From assembly GCA_017506865.1 (NCBI GenBank), contig JAFCMP010000530.1, forward strand, positions 620,001-684,000: 64,000 bases of DNA, given 5' to 3'. Positions 56,459 to 64,000 of this stretch are shown here, piece by piece; positions within the stretch are counted from its first letter, which is position 1, and each line of letters starts with the position of its first letter. This DNA comes from Tribonema minus. Taxonomy: Eukaryota; Sar; Xanthophyceae; Tribonematales; Tribonemataceae. Below the pieces are notes generated by a model. It was not told where the DNA came from, searched no databases, and was given only the letters and a program-made list of their open reading frames with translations. A program made the position numbers and the translations under genes.

Positions 56459-59400
56459 ATGACCACCGCCGGATGTCAGGGCCGCACGGTGGCTCTGGCG
56501 ATTGTGGCCATCGGCGTCACCTTCCTAGGGCTGCGCTTTCTGCGCGCGCGCCGCCGCAGGCGCAACAGCCCGCCCACCACTCCTCGAGGCCCTCCTGCGC
56601 GCACGCGCAACCGCCGCCGCCGCAGCAGCAGCAGCAGCAGCGCCGCGAGCTCGCCTGGCAGCACCGGCAGCAGCAGCGATGCTGGCGACAGCGGCAGCGA
56701 CTCTGGCGATGACTCCGCGCCCTCGCCCGCGCGCTTCCCCGGGCACCGCAGCCGCATCAGTGCTCGACGGCTCATGGCAGGTACTCGCGGCGTCAATGGA
56801 CGGGCCGCGCGGGGAGTGGAGGCTTCCGCACCGCTGCACGCGGCGCCGCAGCAGCGCAGTCCCATGGTGAGTGCTACGGTACTGCCATGGTTTTGAGGTT
56901 GCCGACGATCGATGCACGACTGCAGTAGTGGCGCTGTCAAACTGTGTTGACTGTGCAGCGAGCAGCAGCTGGGTGAGCGCTGCGAACATATCACAAGTTG
57001 AAGTTGCTGGGCGCGTACTTTTGTACTTGCTAGTCCCGCTCCTTTTGTAGTGTTGTCGTTGTTGTGTTTCATTGCACCTGACGGCGGCACTGTGTTGTGG
57101 CTTGCTGGGATGGAACTTCAAGTCAAGGCAGCACGCCTCGCACAGATGCTCAGCTGCTGTTGCAGAGCGGCAAATGCACGGCAGCTCGTAGGCGAAACTG
57201 CAGTATCAATGCACTCATGAAGTTTGTGAGGCCAAGCAGACATGAAATCAAACACACAAGCTGAGAAGTGTATAATATGCTTGACAAGCTTACGACCACT
57301 TGAAGTAGAGTAGAGCATGTTGCTATTTTATTCGTTGAACTTTTAGTGCTTGCACACATGGTCAACCTGACGCTCCAGGGTCATGACCACCAAGCTCATG
57401 TGCGCACCACTGCAGCGCACAACCCACCTCTTACACAGCGATCTATACACTGTTTGCCGATGTGCAGGCGTCGGCCGCGGCAGTGCTCGCAAGCCGCAGC
57501 CTCCAACCTGAGGTGCCGCGGCGTCGCGCGGAGCGCAATCGCCGCTGCGACCAGCGGAAGCGTGAGCGCTGATCAGCGTCAGGCTCAGCACCGCACTGCT
57601 GCAGCAGCTACGGTGGACGCGGCAGCACCAATGGCCTCCGGCGCCATGAATAGCATCAGCAGGGCAGCGGAGGCCGCGGCGGTGGCGGCGGGCGCGCGCA
57701 CTGCTGCACAGGGCAGTGACGTCGCAGCAATGGCCATCGATCCATCCGCTAACGCAAGCTCCACAAGCGCGTCTGCCACTGCCGGTGTAGCAGCAGCGGA
57801 CATGGCTCCTGCCAGTGCAGAAGACGCGGAGCGCGACGTGGCGGCAACGAACTTCAACACGGACGGCTCCGCTGCTGCTGCCGCCGCCGCCGCCGCCGAG
57901 CACGTCAGCGAGCCATGGACGGCAGCACAGGCGGGTGCGGCGGCCGCTGATGCAAACATCGATGAAGCCCGAGAGATCACGCCACCCGCATCTGCCGCTA
58001 GCGAACGCAGCAGCGCTCCTCAGTCGCCGGCGCACGCGCAGCCGACGCACGCCGAGCCTGCGGGACCATCGCTTCCGGTGAGATACTACTTAAGAAGCAG
58101 CGTCAACATTAGCAGTATCATGGCCTGTATTTGACAGCGCGTAGCTTCAAGCTAATGCGCCGCGCGAACTGCTACTTGACTGAGACATGTCATGCGGCCA
58201 TGAGAGCGTTTGGCACACTTACGATAGACATTGATCTTCCATTCGAATGGCAAGCGCACTCCGACGACAAGCGGAGGCTGCGCCACCGCTGTGCACTGTT
58301 CCGTTGCAGCCTCTGCAGTGCAGCCACTCTGTGAGTGCTGCTGTCATCCATTCAGAGGTGAAAATACTGGCTGTGTGACTGCTGCAGTGCATGGTGCATG
58401 CAGTCTCAGGAGAACTCAATCGCCTCAGCCCAGCAGCTGGATGGGCGTTTTTTGCCGCATGTTGAAGTCATTGGGCGTAAACTTTCACCAGTCTCAGCAG
58501 TTCCTTTTTGTTCATAAAGTTTTTTATTGCTCAGCCGGTGCATATGCTGAAGTCGCTGCACAACAACTGAAGCCAAAGCACAGCTAACCACGCGTGACCA
58601 GCTCTGGGGCTTTCCAGTGCCTCTCGCGAAGTGTTGAAGTTTTCATCTGGCTCAGATGTTGAAGTACAGGGAATCATTGTGTAATGATGCTCTGCTCCTA
58701 TCCTCCTCAATTGTTGACAATATCATCCTCAATATGCCTGGCAGCGGCAGTTCTGCGCAGCAGAACGGCATCGCTCTCAATGTACCACAACAGATGCACT
58801 GTTCAAGGATAGCTGGCTGCATGAACGATCACTTGTCTCACACACATCACATGACCATGAAAGCGCGTACTGTAGCACAAGAATTGCTTATAGTATATCG
58901 GCCGCTTGCACATATGGCAAGCCGGCTCGCAAGAGCAGAGCCGCATTCCCCCGTGCAGCCACTTCACAAGTCTCTTGCCATCCACTCAAATATGCAGACA
59001 ATTCAATGCATGGCTGACACCCTTGACAATGGATGCATGATTGCAACCATGCGGAATTTTGGAAGAATGTCTGGCACATGCACGAGTGTGGGTCCAATGA
59101 CAACAGCACAGCAAGCAACTCATACAGCTGACTTGTGCCTGTTGCAGGCCGACGATGAAGGTCCCTGCTTCAACCCTTGGCTTTTCAAGCTGGACGGCAT
59201 CATTGGGCTTGATGGCAGCATTGGGTGAGTACTGATGTCAGGCATTCGCTGTCGTACACAGCTTTTTCAGTTTTTGCACCGGCAAGGCCTGACATCACTT
59301 ATTTCACGTCGTACAGCATCTGAACATTGCAGCACAAGCCTGAGGGTGTGTTGAGAGGCGAGCGCTGGTGATGGCATTTACTCGTGTTACTGTGCTCAGG

Positions 59401-62400
59401 GGCAAGCAGGCAGGGTAGGCACAAAGCCATTGTATATATACACAAAGCAACAACGTACTGTCGTGTTGCTGGTGTAGGGCATGATGTCCAAGCTAGCGGG
59501 CAGTGTTACCACCTTGGGGGATCCCAGTCTCGTCCATATGCCCCCCTCCCCCCCCCTGTCTGTCACCTGATCCTAACCCTCTCAAAGCAACTAAGGGTAA
59601 GGTTCTGTGTTGCCTAGCAGCTAGGGCTCTGATGTAACTGCGTGCCTTGTGTTGTTGGCCTGCGCTGATCAACAACCTCAAGTGATGGTCACGTGATGGC
59701 ACTACGCTGCTGCTGCACCAAGTCGCTCCGCAAAACTTTACATTCCCCATATACACTGCCTGTGGATAGTCATCATGTTTCATGTTGACTTCATGTCATG
59801 AGCGCAGGGCTGTGCACCAACTTGCCAATTGAGTAGCCTGTTTGGCGTGAAGTGCAGCAGTGTTCTTCGCGTTGACAAGTCATGCAACAGAGTTGCCGCA
59901 TTTCCCTCTGCTCGCATTTCCCTCTGCTGTGTGCACTTTGAGCAGCACGCTCGCTCTCTGCCTATGTTTCATCATCACCAACGTCATGACTGGACTGCAA
60001 GAGGCACTGGACATCATGGCTTGAGAAGACTGAACTTGACATTGCAATTTATGAGTAAAGGTGCACAGTTGTAGGTGTCTTGCTTCAACTGGCGTTCCAC
60101 CTGGGGGGTTCGTGGTCCGCTGTTCCTGGAGCCCTCCCTGCTACTTCAACTTTGTACTCAGTGGTACTTTATGTGCGTTGCTTCAAGTGGCGTTCCACCA
60201 CGGGGTTTCATGGTCTGCTTCCCGAGAGACCCAGTCCTGAACGCTACTTCAATTGAACATGGTACTGATTGGCTTCTCTCTTCGCTTGTGGACAGGCACA
60301 AGGACAAGATGAAGTGGGACGACTGGTTGTCCATCAGCGCATCAGAGGTGGAACTGCAGGTGAGCAAGCGTTTCTACACCAATGTCCGCAAGGGGGTTCT
60401 GTGTCAGCTGGTGCACTCAGTTGAAGTTGGCATTGCAGACCTTTTTGTGCCCATACTTCAATCTTGAAAAGAGAAGTGTTCATTGTATGCTCAAACTGAC
60501 AGGATGGAGATTGCAGCTTGGGGGACACCTGCAAGGTCACAGGAAGAACAATGGCACATGGAATCACTTGTCTCGCCTGTGCCACACAGATGCCACTGAA
60601 GCAGCAAAGCGTGGATGGGCTCATACATACTTGCAAGTCATCATTGCAGTGTAAAGTTTAAACTTTATGTTGTAGTGTTGCTTTGGCGCATCGCCATAAA
60701 GGGTGCAGGAACTTCAAGGCGGCCTGATGATATACCAATCTCCGGCCGTTTCAGCTGACGTACCATGTTCACATGGTGATGCACACCAATTGCCTGTGTC
60801 TCAATACAGGAGCAGGCTGAAGAGGGCAGCGTGGACTTGCATCTGGCCGTCAGGTGAAGGGATTGTTGCACTTCATCCAGTAACTGCAGTTGCTCTGCCT
60901 GACGCAATGGTTGCTGTGATAGACACCGGCATTGCAGGACGGCCTAGTGGAGGTCACAGCCCCTGATTCTGTGCATACCTCTGAAGTGATTGCTGTATTA
61001 GAGTCGTGGCTTCACCACATTGGAATTCATAGCCAGTGAGCACTTGTGTCAACGATACATTGCGATGTCAGCTGCGGCATAGCGCTCTGAACTGAAGGCA
61101 TCATACAACTACAAAGTTGAAGTAGATCACTGTGAAGAACGCGCAAGACACAGTGTGTACCAGGACCCAAGACTGCTTCACACCCGCAGCTTGGAACCTA
61201 TGCAACATCATGGCATCCTTTCTTTCATGTCTTTAGTATGTTTGTTTGTGGCGCACAGGAGTAGTTCCCAGGTCAACATCCGCTGATGTACATTCAATGA
61301 TGGTTGCTTAGTATACATACATGCTTTGCAGTGACAACAGTCTTTTCGTCAACCTTCAGGACATACTTTAATGCACACTTCCAAATGCTGCCGAAAAGCA
61401 TGAAGTGGTTGTGTTTGGCATTCACAATGCACGTAATGCTGTTGCTGATAAACGCAGGAAGTAAGGTACATAACCAAAGCACTTATGTGCGCTTGAGGTG
61501 GTGTACTTCATGTAGTCCAAAGCATATGTTAGAAGCGTACTTGCATTGCCTTTCATTCTGCATCTCAAAATTGTCAAAGTTTTGCCATCCAAATTTAGTG
61601 TGTGCATGGCCTCTAGTTCACTTGCCTGAGGAAGGTCCACACAAGGTCTTGGGTGTGATGTTTGTGTTGTGCTATCAAAACACACACACACACTCGCCCC
61701 TTTGAAGGTAACCTCAACCAACGCACTTGTTTGCCTCTCAACACTGTGCTGGATTTGCAGTGCGAATCCTGCCGCCAGCGCAGTGGACGTGTCATCTGCC
61801 ACAGCACCTCTAGGCTCACCATCACCGGCAGGGCCAGTGGCAGCAGCAGCGACGGCTCCTGCGTTTCCCGACGGCATTCTCACTGCGCCATCACCGGCGC
61901 CTGAAGCCGCCGTCGCTGCCGCTACCGCCGCTGCTGCCGCTGCCGCTGGCGCCGCCCCTCCCGCCGCCGCTGTCGTCGCCTCCGATGACTCCGCCGCACA
62001 TGACGAGGGCGCAGCTGCCGCAGGGGACACTGCAGAGACAGGCGACGGAAAGAAGAAGAAAAAGAGGAAGAAGAAGCGCGCCAGTGCAGCAACAGCAGAT
62101 GCGGCCGTAACGGATTCTACAGTTGCCGAGCACGGCACTTGGAGCGTTCCTGCTGCTGCTGCTTCCGCCGCCGCTGCTGCTGCCGCCGGTGCCGTAGCTG
62201 CTTCCAGTGCCCCGACTGCATCCATCAAGTTGAACACCACCGCTGGTGCCACTGCCGACGACATAGCGCTACTTTGGCCCGGAGAAACGGCGAAAGCGAT
62301 TGCGTCTGGGTGGCACCGCGTCTATCTGCCCAGCATGGACCTCTGCGATGCAGCCAGCACCGCCCCTAACACGCCGGGTAAGCGCGGCCACAACCTGAAG

Positions 62401-62450
62401 ACGAAGGAGCAGGCTGCAGCATACAGTACCGAGGGCGCCGACAAGCTACA

Positions 62451-62490
<40 letters not shown>

Positions 62491-63285
62491 GCGTCTGAGT
62501 TTGTGCCCAGCGGCACCACCACGCCGGCTTACGACAGCTCTTGGGGCATGGCCTCGGCTCGCGATAACGCAACAGAGGATACCTTCGCCACTGGCTTTGC
62601 CGCACCTGCCATCAGCCCACTTCGGCAGCAATCCGCGGCAGCAGCTGACGACTGGCGCTTCAGCGCTGCGCACTTCGGCGGCGGCGGCTTTGAGTCACCA
62701 ACGGCAGCGACGCGCTCGCCTGGCGGGTGGCTCTGGCCCAACGGCAGCATGCTCGCGGAGCCGCGCGAAGAGGAGTGGAGGGAGGTCGCGCGCCCCTCTT
62801 CCCGCTGCGGCTGGGGGTCTTCCCCCAGCAAGGCCAGTGCTCACGCGGCGCGGCAGCCGCCCGCCGCTGCTGCCAGCGGAATGAGCCTCATGTGCGCCGC
62901 CGCACTCATTGACTCAGAGTCAGACTTGGACTCTGATTCAACGACATCCGGCCTGGACGCCTCCGCGGCGCAGGCGCCCCCCGCCGCCGCAGCGGCAGCA
63001 CCAACGCAGGCTGCGACGCGGCGTGGCAGCAACAGCGGCAGCAGCAGTGGCGGCGGCGGTGGCAACGGCAGCGGGCAGGGGCATCGCCGCTCCAACACCA
63101 ATGGCGGACGCGGACGCGGCCGTGGCAGCACCGCCGCCGATGAAGACATTGACATCGATGCAGTGCTTCGAGAGCTCGATGAGAAGGAGCGTGCCGCGGA
63201 CAATGAAGAGCGTAACAACGGGCGCAAGGCGGAGAAGGTGGGCATGAGCACAGAGCCACAGTGCTCAGAGCTGCTGACTTCTTAG
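56459..63285 (+). CDS. Five-exon N-terminally anchored low-complexity protein, better preserved paralog
   Basis: Function unknown. Exons: 56459-56866 (phase 0); 57468 or 57484 to 58077; 59148-59224 (ends phase 2); 60296-60359 (ends phase 0); and 61708 or 61761 to 63285. Exon 1 starts MTTAGCQGRTVALAIVAIG, a single transmembrane-like segment at about 10-26, then poly-Arg and a Ser/Gly/Asp-rich region. Exons 3-4 encode a compact conserved stretch with NPWLFKLDGIIGLDGSIG and HKDKMKWDDWLSISASE. Exon 5 has poly-Ala, a Lys/Arg block (KKKKKRKKKR), LLWPGETAKAIASGWHR, a Ser/Asp-rich segment and an acidic DEDIDIDAVLRELDEKER end. Exon 2 taken from the acceptor homologous to the left copy is out of frame (610 versus 621 nt). 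An acceptor 16 nt further in restores it, for about 906 residues in total. Exon 5's start is not settled. Confidence 0.6.
60063..60250. repeat. Tandem pair of about 110-115 bp units (right arm)
   Basis: Two diverged units each contain TGCTTCAA(C/G)TGGCGTTCCACC, reverse counterpart of 5143-5310. It lies in the intron before exon 4 of the anchored-protein gene. Confidence 0.7.
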
Positions 63286-63823
63286 CAATGAGGCAGTGCC
63301 AAGCAGTGCAGTAAATCCAGTCCACACATTTGTTGTAGAAAGTGCTAGGCTCAGTCGCTTGCCTGATGGTGCGTATCTGGCAGATTGTGGCGCGTCGTTT
63401 GCCTTGAAGCTCAGCATTGGCGTGTCATGTGCGTCCGTGCATATACAGCAGCTGTTCTTGCATGGCAATGGCGTTGACTCACTTGCACAGAATACTCACA
63501 CAACAATGCTTTCTGTGTGGCTATGTGCCTGTCCCTTTTAGTGAATGCGCAAGGCAATCGCTGCACAATGTTCAATCATGTCTCTTGATTGTTCAGGATA
63601 ATATGTGTATCTACAGTCAGTATGCAGTGTATTCTGTTTGACAGACAACCAAATGTCGATGCACACGACGTGTTCATCAACCGAACCACTCGTCATCAAG
63701 TGACGCACCACTAGTACGCTGCCATGTTTCCACTTGCTTCACTAGCACATAGTCTTGCAAGTATATCAAGGGGCGGCAGCGGCCGAGGGCGCTAAGCTGC
63801 GCTCCTCACGTCGCTCTTCGCAG
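63286..63823. other. Intergenic or intronic, no gene recognised
   Basis: AT-richer sequence between the stop of the anchored-protein gene and the acceptor at 63821. No exon was seen. The inverted-repeat homology fades here. Confidence 0.45.
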
Positions 63824-64000
63824 GCGAAGGACAGGTGTAACAGCAGTACAGGTGCCAACGAGCAGCCTCAGAACAGCAAGGTCGCCAAGGGCAGGGCCAT
63901 CCTACTGGGGTGCTCCAAGGTGGCCGAGCTGGCGGTCAACAACGACGGGTGCCCCTGCTGCATGGCGTGCTGGGAGGACTTGGAGGGCACGCTGCAGAAG
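63824..64000 (+). CDS. Partial Cys-rich exon running off the window
   Basis: Open for 59 codons from a CTTCGCAG acceptor to the right edge. It is GC-rich with codon use like the core exons. It reads ILLGCSKVAELAVNNDGCPC followed by CMACWEDLEG. The clustered cysteines (CPCCMAC) suggest a metal-binding or zinc-finger part, but no family is recognised. Start, end and phase are unknown. Confidence 0.4.

Larger units (their letters stand above)
53130..63290 (+). repeat. Right arm of large diverged inverted repeat
   Basis: Collinear, on the opposite strand, with about 900-11,520. The inner border is near 53,130, where the AGCATAGCAGGCGCTGACCA segment matches about 11,460-11,480. The outer border lies shortly after the last-exon stop at 63285. 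It has one unit where the left arm has the 3.0-4.8 and 5.3-6.6 kb tandem pair. Confidence 0.85.

Overview
The window looks like nuclear DNA from a photosynthetic, flagellated eukaryote, most plausibly a stramenopile (heterokont) alga. The genes are split by many GT-AG introns and one GC-AG intron. Exons are GC- and GCN-rich (poly-Ala, poly-Gly) inside less GC-rich, repeat-laden introns. One enzyme starts with a signal-peptide-like stretch followed by Phe-Ala-Pro, the ASAFAP-type leader of complex red plastids. Two genes (FBF1-like and MYCBP/FAP174-like) belong to families tied to cilia. Neighbouring genes alternate strand strictly, as I recall being described for brown algae. The taxonomic placement is inference.

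Layout. (1) About 0.9-11.5 kb is the left arm of a large diverged inverted repeat. It carries a minus-strand five-exon gene for an N-terminally anchored low-complexity protein; this copy is broken by a TAG and has a duplicated exon 3. (2) 11.5-16 kb is almost pure GCN/CTG low-complexity sequence. (3) 16.0-17.4 kb holds a frameshifted minus-strand membrane-anchored gene whose paralog lies at 50.5-51.6 kb. (4) 17.4-49.5 kb is a unique core of four head-to-head gene pairs or half-pairs: NADH-cytochrome b5 reductase (+), MYCBP (-) with an alpha/beta hydrolase (+), a BIG BROTHER-like RING-H2 E3 (-) with an FBF1-like coiled-coil protein (+), and GET1/WRB (-) with ribosomal protein eS10 (+). (5) 38.3-45.0 kb, inside the core, has no recognised gene but carries several unusual repeats, notably an array of about 14 hairpin-like units whose spacing alternates near 62 and 72 bp. 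(6) 50.5-51.6 kb holds the paralog of the 16-17 kb gene, followed at 52.16-52.72 kb by seven copies of an 81-bp tandem repeat. (7) 53.1-63.3 kb is the right arm of the inverted repeat, with the better preserved five-exon paralog (+). (8) A truncated Cys-rich exon runs off the right edge.

The core genes are mostly unrelated housekeeping functions: ribosome, tail-anchored protein insertion, ubiquitin ligation, redox and esterase. The one thematic link is FBF1 (ciliary transition fibres) and MYCBP/FAP174 (axoneme), 6 kb apart. All exon structures were worked out by hand from reading frame, splice consensus and remembered family sequences. No search was run.
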